Shown here piece by piece: positions 1 through 5,588 of a DNA stretch of 5,612 bases. The first letter of the stretch is position 1, and every line of letters starts with the position of its first letter. The notes under the pieces were generated by a model. That model did no database searches, was not told where the DNA came from, and saw only the letters and a program-made list of their open reading frames with translations. The translations under genes were made by a program, and so were the position numbers. The stretch covers positions 1 through 5,612 of the forward strand of contig JACQHV010000014.1 of the NCBI GenBank assembly GCA_016198885.1, written 5' to 3'. This DNA is from Gammaproteobacteria bacterium. GTDB taxonomy: Bacteria > Pseudomonadota > Gammaproteobacteria > Eutrophobiales > Eutrophobiaceae.

Positions 1-437
1 AAGAACAGCTGCAGGAAGTTATTGGACATGACCAGCATCAACATGGAAAAGGTAAACAGCGAGATATAACAGAAGAAACGCTGATAACCCGGATCATCGT
101 GCATATAGCCGATGGTATAAATATGAATCATCCATGAGACAAATGACACGACGGCCATCATCGTTACAGAAAGCTTGTCGATCAAAAACCCGACTTCGAA
201 CCTGACATCACCACTTACCACCCAGGTATATACCGCGGCATTGTAGATATCTGCACCATCAAATACGATGTGCTTGTACGCCAATAAAGACAGGGCACAG
301 GAAATGCCAACACCGATAATAGTAACCCAGTGGGCCCCACTACGGCCGATAGTCTTTCCAAACAGTCCAGCGATTATTGAAGCCAGGAGGGGTGACAGAA
401 CGACCCAGAGGTAAACAGTATCCATGTTCTCCAACAT
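1..437 (-). CDS. nuoL: NADH-quinone oxidoreductase subunit L, N-terminal part (cut by window edge)
   Basis: NuoL is the distal antiporter-like subunit of the complex I membrane arm and takes part in proton translocation. About 145 residues are visible; a full NuoL is usually over 600, and the rest lies beyond position 1. The visible part holds several hydrophobic segments and matches the N-terminal antiporter-like domain: an initial helix (VYLWVVLSPLLASIIAGLFG), then FLIDKLSVTMM, IHIYTIGYM and PGYQRFF, which resemble the conserved DGLSLTM / IHMYASWYM / GYSRFFAY blocks of known NuoL. Three in-frame ATGs compete as the start, with first bases at 443, 437 and 425. The ATG at 443 overlaps the nuoK stop as ATGA but has almost no spacer after AAGGG. 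The ATG at 437 has AAGGG (444-448) at a 6-nt spacer and is chosen. The ATG at 425 gives the N-terminus most like family members and is preceded by GGAG at 3 nt. Identity is firm; the start is uncertain by up to six residues. Confidence 0.93.
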   Translation of the reverse strand, partial: MLENMDTVYLWVVLSPLLASIIAGLFGKTIGRSGAHWVTIIGVGISCALSLLAYKHIVFDGADIYNAAVYTWVVSGDVRFEVGFLIDKLSVTMMAVVSFVSWMIHIYTIGYMHDDPGYQRFFCYISLFTFSMLMLVMSNNFLQLF

Positions 438-439
438 TG

Positions 440-745
440 TCATCCCTTCATTGTATCCAGGTCATCGACATTAATAGTTTGTCTGTTGCGGAACAGCACC
501 ACCAGAATGGCCAGACCAATTGCAGATTCCGCCGCAGCAACAGTGAGGATAAAAAATACAAACACCTGGCCATTGATATCATGCAGAAAATGGGAAAATG
601 CGATGAAATTCATATTGACTGACAACAACATGAGTTCAATACACATCAGCAGAATAATGACATTCTTCCGGTTGATAAAAATCCCTGCAACGCTGATGCA
701 GAATAATATTGCTGCAAGGATTAATACATCTGAAAGTACAATCAT
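440..745 (-). CDS. nuoK: NADH-quinone oxidoreductase subunit K
   Basis: NuoK is a small three-helix membrane subunit of complex I (related to mitochondrial ND4L) that forms part of the proton path next to NuoJ and NuoN. The product is 101 residues, close to the usual family length of about 100. Three hydrophobic segments are visible at roughly residues 3-22, 28-50 and 61-84. The hallmark block GIFINRKNVIILLM is present, as are the two membrane glutamates: E37 in CIELML and E73 in AAESAIG, equivalent to the functionally important E36 and E72 of E. coli. The C-terminus VDDLDTMKG is typical of proteobacterial NuoK. The start is fixed by homology, because the Shine-Dalgarno region is poor (AAGATTCGATAAAA before ATG). 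A 45-nt gap with a heptamer array separates it from nuoJ; at the other end its TGA stop overlaps or adjoins the start of nuoL. Confidence 0.97.
   Translation of the reverse strand: MIVLSDVLILAAILFCISVAGIFINRKNVIILLMCIELMLLSVNMNFIAFSHFLHDINGQVFVFFILTVAAAESAIGLAILVVLFRNRQTINVDDLDTMKG
444..448 (-). promoter_or_regulatory. Shine-Dalgarno for nuoL, inside the end of nuoK
   Basis: On the minus strand these bases read AAGGG, six nucleotides before the ATG whose first base is 437. They lie within the last codons of nuoK (Lys-Gly), so nuoL translation is probably coupled to nuoK. The spacing favours 437 over the ATG at 443, which directly abuts the motif. Confidence 0.55.
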
Positions 746-771
746 TTTTATCGAATCTTATTAATTGTTTT

Positions 772-799
772 ACTCTTCACATTTCACTTTTCACTGTTT
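772..799 (-). repeat. Tandem 7-bp repeat at the nuoJ/nuoK junction
   Basis: Four successive heptamers on the plus strand read ACTCTTC, ACATTTC, ACTTTTC and ACTGTTT; the last matches the third at five of seven positions. On the transcribed sense strand this is GTGAAAA-GTGAAAT-GTGAAGA-GT. The array runs from the last codons of nuoJ into the intercistronic gap, and the nuoJ TGA stop (791-793) is part of one unit. Units are degenerate, but the 7-nt phase is kept. Only four units are present, so chance or simple-sequence bias cannot be excluded from this array alone; similar arrays in the other gaps raise confidence. Confidence 0.6.
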
Positions 800-1390
800 T
801 TCTGCTTCCATTTTGATGATCTTGATCCTGTCTTCTTTTCTGACCTGGACCTGTAATGCCGGTTGTTGTGCCTTGGTGCTGCGCGGTTTGCGCGTCGTCA
901 GTGATATGGCTGCAATAATTGCAACCAGTAAAATTGCACCGGCGATTTCGAATGGATACAGATAATCTGTATATAAGGCCTGTCCCAGCTCTGTTGTATT
1001 ACTGTAGCCCGGCCCCAAGGTCACAGGTGCAGATATCTCATCAGATTTGAAATAACTGGAACTGACTACGAGACCCATTGCGATCATCATTAATACAGCG
1101 ACCGTCACCCCAACCGGCAAATATCGCGCAAACCCTTCACGCAAAGGGGCAAGATTGACATCCAGCATCATCACAACAAACAGGAATAAAACCATGACCG
1201 CGCCGACATAAACCAGAACCAGCGCGATAGCCAGAAATTCCGCTTCAAGCAATAACCATATCGCGGCACTGGAGAAAAAAGACAGAACGAGAAACAGTGC
1301 TGCCATCACCGGATTACGCACTGTGATCACCATGCTTGCGGAAAATATCAATAATCCGGCAAAAATGTAGTATATGATTTGTTCAAACAT
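791..1390 (-). CDS. nuoJ: NADH-quinone oxidoreductase subunit J
   Basis: NuoJ is a membrane subunit of complex I (related to mitochondrial ND6) lying between NuoH/NuoA and NuoK; its third helix changes conformation during coupling. The product is 199 residues, a normal length. About five hydrophobic segments are visible near residues 4-21, 28-48, 53-76, 92-110 and 146-165. Residues 61-75 (YVGAVMVLFLFVVMM) are the conserved third helix with the pi-bulge region, including Y61, and the preceding E51 is part of the usual AEF motif. After the last helix comes a charged tail ending KMEAEKQ. The start ATG at 1390 follows a run of eight A residues (seven before the ATG) and has only a weak purine stretch (GAAGAA) upstream, so homology, not the ribosome site, fixes it. 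The stop codon lies inside a heptamer array. A 53-nt gap separates nuoJ from nuoI. Confidence 0.96.
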   Translation of the reverse strand: MFEQIIYYIFAGLLIFSASMVITVRNPVMAALFLVLSFFSSAAIWLLLEAEFLAIALVLVYVGAVMVLFLFVVMMLDVNLAPLREGFARYLPVGVTVAVLMMIAMGLVVSSSYFKSDEISAPVTLGPGYSNTTELGQALYTDYLYPFEIAGAILLVAIIAAISLTTRKPRSTKAQQPALQVQVRKEDRIKIIKMEAEKQ

Positions 1391-1412
1391 TTTTTTTGTT
1401 CTTCGTTTTTTT

Positions 1413-1440
1413 CTTGTAACTTATAACTTGTGGCTTGTAA
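1413..1440 (-). repeat. Tandem 7-bp repeat between nuoI and nuoJ (CTTGTAA unit)
   Basis: Four contiguous heptamers on the plus strand read CTTGTAA, CTTATAA, CTTGTGG and CTTGTAA. The first and last are identical; the middle two differ from them at one and two positions. On the sense strand the unit is TTACAAG. The array begins three bases after the tandem nuoI stop codons (TAA TAG) and ends 22 nt before the nuoJ start, so it fills about half of the 53-nt gap. The remainder is an A-rich stretch on the sense strand leading into the nuoJ ATG. Confidence 0.75.
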
Positions 1441-1443
1441 CTA

Positions 1444-1935
1444 TTATCTATACATTGCATCCTGTGCCCTGTCTTCAGCGATCTGCTTTTCATAAAGATC
1501 CCCTACTTCAAGCAATCTCTCCTTGGTCATCAATAGATCACCGCGTTTCTCCCCGTGGTATTCAAAAATCCGTGTTTCAACAATGGAATCAACCGGACAG
1601 GATTCTTCACAAAAACCACAGAATATGCATTTGGTCAGATCTATATCATAACGGGTCGTGCGACGGCTTCCGTCCTCACGTTGCTCCGATTCTATTGTTA
1701 TGGCGACGGCTGGACATACGGCCTCACATAATTTGCAGGCAATACAACGTTCCTCGCCATTGGGATATCGGCGTAAGGCATGCAGGCCGCGGAAACGGGG
1801 CGATTGAGGTGTTTTCTCTTCAGGATATTGCACAGTAATCTTGCGCTTGAACAGGTAGCGGCCGGTCAAATGCAAGCCCTTGATCAACTCCCATAACAAC
1901 AAACTTTGAAAATAATTTTTAATTGACTGTATCAT
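1444..1935 (-). CDS. nuoI: NADH-quinone oxidoreductase subunit I, 2x[4Fe-4S] ferredoxin-like
   Basis: NuoI carries the two [4Fe-4S] clusters (N6a and N6b) that pass electrons from the peripheral arm to the terminal cluster N2 beside the quinone site. The product is 163 residues, the usual length for beta/gamma-proteobacterial and mitochondrial-type (NDUFS8) homologues, and shorter than E. coli NuoI. Two classical CxxCxxCxxxCP motifs are intact: C64, C67, C70, C74 and C103, C106, C109, C113. The amphipathic N-terminus (ELIKGLHLTGRYLFKRK, residues 16-32) and the PRFRGLHALRRYPNGEERC block (46-64) are typical. The start ATG at 1935 has a modest GAGA ribosome site (1941-1944) with a 5-nt spacer. 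It ends with two consecutive stops, TAA then TAG. It is separated from nuoH by a 118-nt gap that contains inverted heptamer arrays. Confidence 0.98.
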   Translation of the reverse strand: MIQSIKNYFQSLLLWELIKGLHLTGRYLFKRKITVQYPEEKTPQSPRFRGLHALRRYPNGEERCIACKLCEAVCPAVAITIESEQREDGSRRTTRYDIDLTKCIFCGFCEESCPVDSIVETRIFEYHGEKRGDLLMTKERLLEVGDLYEKQIAEDRAQDAMYR

Positions 1936-1957
1936 TCTTATCTCGTTTATTGTAACT

Positions 1958-1985
1958 GGTGATTAGTGATTGGTGATTGGTGATT
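1958..1985. repeat. Tandem 7-bp repeat, arm A, nuoH/nuoI gap
   Basis: On the plus strand four exact-length heptamers follow each other: GGTGATT, AGTGATT, GGTGATT, GGTGATT. They differ only at the first base of the second unit. Degenerate units flank them (TGTAACT at 1951-1957, GGTCAAC at 1986-1992), so the 7-nt phase can be followed for about 42 bp. The array is the near-complement of arm B at 2021-2048. Confidence 0.85.
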
Positions 1986-2020
1986 GGTCAACCATTTCCA
2001 GTTAATATTTACTCATATCT

Positions 2021-2048
2021 AATCACTAATCACCAATTACTAATCACT
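2021..2048. repeat. Tandem 7-bp repeat, arm B, inverted relative to arm A
   Basis: On the plus strand four heptamers read AATCACT, AATCACC, AATTACT, AATCACT. Their reverse complement (AGTGATT, AGTAATT, GGTGATT, AGTGATT) is the arm A unit in the same phase. The array begins five bases after the nuoH stop codon in the direction of transcription. The 16-nt stretch at 2032-2047 recurs with one mismatch in the nuoG leader (5565-5580), in the same orientation. Confidence 0.85.
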
Positions 2049-2053
2049 TTTAG

Positions 2054-3145
2054 TTAATCAAACCATGGTGGTATCCCGGTTACAACAAGTATTGCCGCAA
2101 CAACAAGCCAGACTATGGTAATCGGTATAAAGACCTTCCAGCCAAGCCGCATAATCTGATCATAACGATACCGGGGGAATGTTGCACGAAACCAGAGAAA
2201 CATAAACAGGAAAAATGAAGCCTTGGCGAATAACCAGAACATACTTGAGGCACCCAGCACCGGAATGCCCTGAAACGGTGATAACCAACCACCAAAAAAC
2301 ATGATTGATGTAAGCATGGAAATCAAAATCATATTTGCGTATTCCGCCAGAAAGAACACAGAAAATGCCAGACCGCCATATTCCACATGAAAACCGGCGA
2401 CGATCTCGGATTCCCCTTCGGCAACATCAAACGGGGCGCGATTTGTCTCCGCCACACCCGAAATAAAATACACACCCACCAGGGGTAATAACGGCAACCA
2501 GAACCAGTGAAAAACACTGCCATTCTGTGCCTGAATAATATCACCCAGATTAAGACTGCCCGCAGCAATCAAAACCCCGACAAGTGCAAATCCCATTGCG
2601 ATTTCATAGGCCACAATCTGTGCTGCAGATCGCATCGCACCGAGAAAGGCATATTTGGAATTCGAGGCCCATCCGGCAATGATAATTCCATATACAGACA
2701 ATGAGGTGAGCGCCAGAATATAGAGCAAACCGGCATTGATATTGGCCAGCACCATGACGTCGTTAAACGGAATAACGGCCCAGGCCGCGAGCGATGGGGC
2801 AATGGACAGAATAGGAGCCATGATGAACAAGGTTTTGTTGGCCCCACTCGGTATAACGATCTCCTTGAGAACAAGCTTTACGGCATCGGCGATTGGCTGG
2901 CCGAATCCCCACAGTCGAAACCCGAATAAACCGACGCGGTTAGGGCCGATACGCGCCTGGATATAGCCAATGACCTTGCGTTCAGCAAAGGTCAGATACA
3001 AAACAGTGATCATGACAGGAATTATTATTGCGATAATCTTGGCTAATGTTTCCAGCGTCAATACCGCATAAGGCTGGATTGATGACGGAAATAATATTTC
3101 CGTAACAGGAAAAATTATGAAGTTGCGCAAAAGATCCATCATCAC
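2054..3145 (-). CDS. nuoH: NADH-quinone oxidoreductase subunit H
   Basis: NuoH (related to mitochondrial ND1) anchors the peripheral arm to the membrane and forms much of the quinone-binding chamber and the charged path leading into the membrane arm. The product is 363 residues with about eight hydrophobic segments. Family signatures are intact: AERKVIGYIQARIGPNRVG (54-72), FGQPIADAVKL (81-91), and the acidic loop ETNRAPFDVAEGES (233-246) continuing EIVAGFHVEYGG (247-258), which holds the conserved glutamates and aspartate of the quinone/proton path. FPRYRYDQIM (323-332) and a C-terminal helix follow. The start is ambiguous: GTG at 3145, ATG at 3142 and ATG at 3139 are consecutive codons. AAGG at 3152-3155 has a 6-nt spacer to the GTG and 9 nt to the first ATG. 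Only one base separates the longest form from the nuoG stop, so translation is probably coupled to nuoG. Confidence 0.97.
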   Translation of the reverse strand: MMMDLLRNFIIFPVTEILFPSSIQPYAVLTLETLAKIIAIIIPVMITVLYLTFAERKVIGYIQARIGPNRVGLFGFRLWGFGQPIADAVKLVLKEIVIPSGANKTLFIMAPILSIAPSLAAWAVIPFNDVMVLANINAGLLYILALTSLSVYGIIIAGWASNSKYAFLGAMRSAAQIVAYEIAMGFALVGVLIAAGSLNLGDIIQAQNGSVFHWFWLPLLPLVGVYFISGVAETNRAPFDVAEGESEIVAGFHVEYGGLAFSVFFLAEYANMILISMLTSIMFFGGWLSPFQGIPVLGASSMFWLFAKASFFLFMFLWFRATFPRYRYDQIMRLGWKVFIPITIVWLVVAAILVVTGIPPWFD

Positions 3146-3146
3146 A

Positions 3147-5531
3147 TCAGACCTTGTTCAAGGTGATATCACCATACGAGGGACCGAGACTTGCATGACA
3201 GGATTGCGCAGCATGGACCAGGACACAACGCTCTGGCACCCGCTCATCGAGCATAACCGGTAACTCGACACTGCATTCCTCCTGCCTGACCAGTACCCGG
3301 CTCCCTGCACTCAGGCCAAGTTGCCTGGCAAGTAGTGCATTAACATGAACCATACCATCAGCCACATCCATTGTCTGTTGCAGGGCATGTGCACGTCGGG
3401 TGATGGGATCAATGGAATTCATCGGAATATCCGTTATCCGTTGCAGGTTGCCATTGCCTGTCGGCAATGAAACCGGTATTTCCCATCTTCCTTCGTTTCC
3501 CGGCACAAGATTGCTAATCAAATTCTGAATCTCATCCCTGACCTCTATTGAAGTGTTGTAATTAAAACCATTCAAATTGAAAAGATTGCCGAGGACACGG
3601 AGGATCTTCCATGCAGGGCGTGCCTCGCCTGAGGGAGACACAGTGGCATTGAAACTCTGTGAACGGCCTTCATTATTAATATACGTCCCTGAGGTCTCAG
3701 CAAATAACGCAATGGGCAACAGCACATGTGCATAAGATTTTATTGCTTCGGAGTGGTAGGCAGTCATGCACACAATAAATTCTGCCGATTTCATGGCCTG
3801 CATCGCCTTGCTGCCATCCCAGCAATCGAGTTCCGGCTCAATGCCGAGCAATACATAGGCCTTCAATGATGCTTCCAGCATGGAAAAGGCATTCAAGCCG
3901 GTTTTATCCGATCGCTGTCCCGCAGGTTTACGGTGTGGTAAAGCACCGGCCAGCCAGGCGCCTGAACTATTGGCAGATTCTCCAAGATAACCCAGTGTGA
4001 TATTGGCAAGCTTTGCTATTGCACCTGCCAGGGCCCGGATGGTGGAAAACTGCGGATGCGCGACTGCAAGATTTCCCAATAACACAGTCCCCTGTTTCGA
4101 TTCACTGAGTTTACGGGCAATCTCCCTGTGCTTGTCATTAATATTAGTGCGTTCAATCAACTTGATGAAATCAGCATCATCCGGTTTCCTTCCTCCCTGC
4201 TCTGCCACTGCCTTCAGGATCCCCGCGAGGGTGTAAGGAAGATCAGTAGGCGGAACGATGATTTTTACCGGGATATTAAAATTAAAATCATAATCCACCG
4301 GATTCACCACCAACACGTTGCAGCCACGCAGTGTGGCCTTGCGCAAACGATGATTGATGATCGGTTGTTCCTTGCGCACATTGCTGCCAACTAATAACAC
4401 AGCGTCACGTTTTTCGATATCAGCGATCGATTGCCCCAGCCATGGGAATATGGGGGCAACATCTTGATCACTGAAATCCCGTTGCCGAAGGCGATGATCG
4501 ATATTATGACAACCTATGCCCCGCATGAATTTTTGCAACAGAAATAGTTCTTCCAGTGTCGCTGCAGGTGAAACAAGTGCTCCAATATTATCTGCACCAG
4601 TCTTTTTCTTTACGGTTTGAATCCTGTCTGTTACGTATTGCAGGGCAGTTTCCCAATCAACATCCTTCCATGCACCATCTTCCTTAATCATTGGTGACAA
4701 TAAACGATCATCACTGTACAGACCTTCATAGCTGAAGCGATCGCGATCGGATAACCAGACTTCATTAATCGTTTCGTTTTCCGATGGCACAACACGTTTT
4801 ACACGATCATCTTTAATATGAACATGAATATTGGAGCCGACGGAATCATGCGGAGCGATACTGTCTTTCTGCACCATCTCCCAGGAACGCGCAGAAAAAC
4901 GGAATGGTTTTGAGGTTAATGCACCCACAGGACAGATATCGATCACATTTCCTGACATCTCGGATACCATGCTCTTTTCAATATAGGTGCCGATCTCCAT
5001 GTGTTCACCGCGGCCTGTGGCCCCCAACTCCCGCACACCGGCGATTTCATCACCGAAACGCACACAGCGTGTGCAATGGATACAACGTGTCATATCAGTT
5101 TGTACCAGCGGCCCGATATTTTTGTCCTTGACAACCCGCTTATTCTCCTGATAGCGCGAGACATCGCGCCCATAACCCATGGCGAGATCCTGGAGTTCAC
5201 ATTCACCCCCCTGATCGCAGATGGGACAATCCAGAGGATGATTGATCAATAAAAATTCCATGACGGCTTTTTGTGCTTCGACTGCCAATTTTGATCTGGT
5301 GTACGCTTTCATGCCGTCAACAACAGGCGTGGCACAGGCAGGTAATGGTTTCGGGGCCTTTTCAACTTCGACCAGACACATGCGGCAATTTGCCGCGACG
5401 GATAATTTATGGTGATAACAGAAACGCGGAACATAAATATCGTTTTTGTCCGTTACCTGGATCAGCATCTGCCCCTTGCGTGCCTGCAAGGGTTTGCCAT
5501 CCACTTCAATAGTTATCAGGTCATCTGTCAT
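3147..5531 (-). CDS. nuoG: NADH-quinone oxidoreductase subunit G, Fe-S / molybdopterin-oxidoreductase-like
   Basis: NuoG is the largest peripheral-arm subunit of complex I and carries the Fe-S clusters N1b, N4 and N5 between the NADH end and NuoI. The product is 794 residues. The ferredoxin-like N-terminus has the [2Fe-2S] ligands C38, C49, C52 and C66. The His-Cys3 cluster follows (H98, C102, C105, C111), then the [4Fe-4S] ligands C150, C153, C156 and C200. The cysteines for the extra N7 cluster are absent: the region reads KDSIAPHDSVGSNI (222-235). From about residue 218 the protein is a molybdopterin-oxidoreductase-like domain, with the conserved ETSGTYINNEGRSQSF (612-627) and a C-terminal barrel-like segment (about 725-790); in complex I this domain is structural. 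The start MTDDLITIEVDGKPLQARKG matches family N-termini, but the ATG lies in a heptamer array and has no Shine-Dalgarno. Its stop is 1 nt from nuoH. Confidence 0.98.
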   Translation of the reverse strand: MTDDLITIEVDGKPLQARKGQMLIQVTDKNDIYVPRFCYHHKLSVAANCRMCLVEVEKAPKPLPACATPVVDGMKAYTRSKLAVEAQKAVMEFLLINHPLDCPICDQGGECELQDLAMGYGRDVSRYQENKRVVKDKNIGPLVQTDMTRCIHCTRCVRFGDEIAGVRELGATGRGEHMEIGTYIEKSMVSEMSGNVIDICPVGALTSKPFRFSARSWEMVQKDSIAPHDSVGSNIHVHIKDDRVKRVVPSENETINEVWLSDRDRFSYEGLYSDDRLLSPMIKEDGAWKDVDWETALQYVTDRIQTVKKKTGADNIGALVSPAATLEELFLLQKFMRGIGCHNIDHRLRQRDFSDQDVAPIFPWLGQSIADIEKRDAVLLVGSNVRKEQPIINHRLRKATLRGCNVLVVNPVDYDFNFNIPVKIIVPPTDLPYTLAGILKAVAEQGGRKPDDADFIKLIERTNINDKHREIARKLSESKQGTVLLGNLAVAHPQFSTIRALAGAIAKLANITLGYLGESANSSGAWLAGALPHRKPAGQRSDKTGLNAFSMLEASLKAYVLLGIEPELDCWDGSKAMQAMKSAEFIVCMTAYHSEAIKSYAHVLLPIALFAETSGTYINNEGRSQSFNATVSPSGEARPAWKILRVLGNLFNLNGFNYNTSIEVRDEIQNLISNLVPGNEGRWEIPVSLPTGNGNLQRITDIPMNSIDPITRRAHALQQTMDVADGMVHVNALLARQLGLSAGSRVLVRQEECSVELPVMLDERVPERCVLVHAAQSCHASLGPSYGDITLNKV
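3152..3155 (-). promoter_or_regulatory. Shine-Dalgarno for nuoH, inside the end of nuoG
   Basis: The minus strand reads AAGG here, within the penultimate codons of nuoG (Lys-Val). It is 6 nt before the GTG at 3145 and 9 nt before the ATG at 3142. Both distances are usable, so the site supports a nuoH start at this cluster of codons but does not decide between them. Confidence 0.45.
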
Positions 5532-5548
5532 TTGTCATTTGTCATTCG
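5521..5548 (-). repeat. Tandem 7-bp repeat spanning the nuoG start codon
   Basis: On the plus strand four heptamers read TCATCTG, TCATTTG, TCATTTG, TCATTCG. On the sense strand this is a run of ATGACAA-type units, so four ATGs occur exactly 7 nt apart, with first bases at 5545, 5538, 5531 and 5524. The one at 5531 is in frame with nuoG; the others are not. The last unit encodes the first residues of NuoG (Thr-Asp-Asp). The array occupies the position where a ribosome-binding site would be expected, and none is visible. Confidence 0.8.
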
Positions 5549-5553
5549 TTTTT

Positions 5554-5588
5554 GTTAACTAACTACCAATTACTCATCACCAGTCACT
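5554..5588 (-). repeat. Degenerate 7-bp repeat upstream of nuoG
   Basis: Five successive heptamers on the plus strand read GTTAACT, AACTACC, AATTACT, CATCACC, AGTCACT. They are more diverged than the other arrays but keep a common ACY/ACT-like ending in 7-nt phase. The stretch at 5565-5580 matches 2032-2047 in the nuoH/nuoI gap at 15 of 16 positions in the same orientation. This indicates that the two sites share a repeat family. It fills most of the leader between the window edge (or the nuoF end) and the TCATTTG array. Confidence 0.6.

Larger units (their letters stand above)
1958..2048 (-). other. Potential large hairpin in the nuoH-nuoI intercistronic RNA
   Basis: Arms A and B can pair over 28 positions, with 25 Watson-Crick pairs and 3 mismatches, around a 35-nt loop (1986-2020). 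In the nuo transcript the mismatches are A opposite C; in an opposite-strand RNA they would be G-U wobbles. The stem lies between the nuoH stop and the nuoI ribosome site and leaves the latter unpaired. No U-run follows it on either strand, so it does not look like an intrinsic terminator. A role in RNA processing or in stabilising one side of the message is possible but is inference. Confidence 0.6.

Noticed and set aside
377..764. Two plus-strand open frames of 81 and 92 codons opposite nuoK
   Set aside because: They are antisense shadows of nuoK, with no ribosome site or recognisable protein features.
1391..1412. T-rich plus-strand stretch as a terminator for a plus-strand transcript
   Set aside because: No stable GC-rich stem precedes it and there is no plus-strand gene; it is the A-rich leader of nuoJ.
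1374..1838. A 154-codon plus-strand open frame opposite nuoI
   Set aside because: It lies antisense to a clearly functional nuoI and the nuoI/nuoJ gap, its product has no recognisable domain, and its composition is what the reverse of nuoI would give.
1951..2048. Heptamer arrays as a CRISPR array
   Set aside because: The units are 7 bp and contiguous, with no spacers; CRISPR repeats are much longer and are separated by unique spacers.
1958..2048. The nuoH/nuoI hairpin as an intrinsic terminator
   Set aside because: No U-run follows the stem on either strand, the stem is AT-rich and imperfect, and the loop is long. Termination here would also cut off the essential downstream nuo genes.
2113..2874. 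Three minus-strand open frames (60, 79 and 101 codons) in another frame of nuoH
   Set aside because: They lie wholly inside the intact nuoH and reflect its codon use in the shifted frame. No separate gene or frameshift is needed, because nuoH is full length.
4820..4870. Missing N7 cluster cysteines in NuoG as a defect
   Set aside because: N7 is present only in some bacteria such as E. coli and Thermus. Its absence is normal in mitochondrial-type and many proteobacterial NuoG proteins, and all ligands for N1b, N4 and N5 are intact.
3147..4880. nuoG C-terminal domain as an active molybdenum enzyme such as formate dehydrogenase
   Set aside because: The nuoH-nuoI-nuoJ-nuoK context and the NuoG-type N-terminus identify complex I, where this domain is a structural relic without a working molybdenum site.
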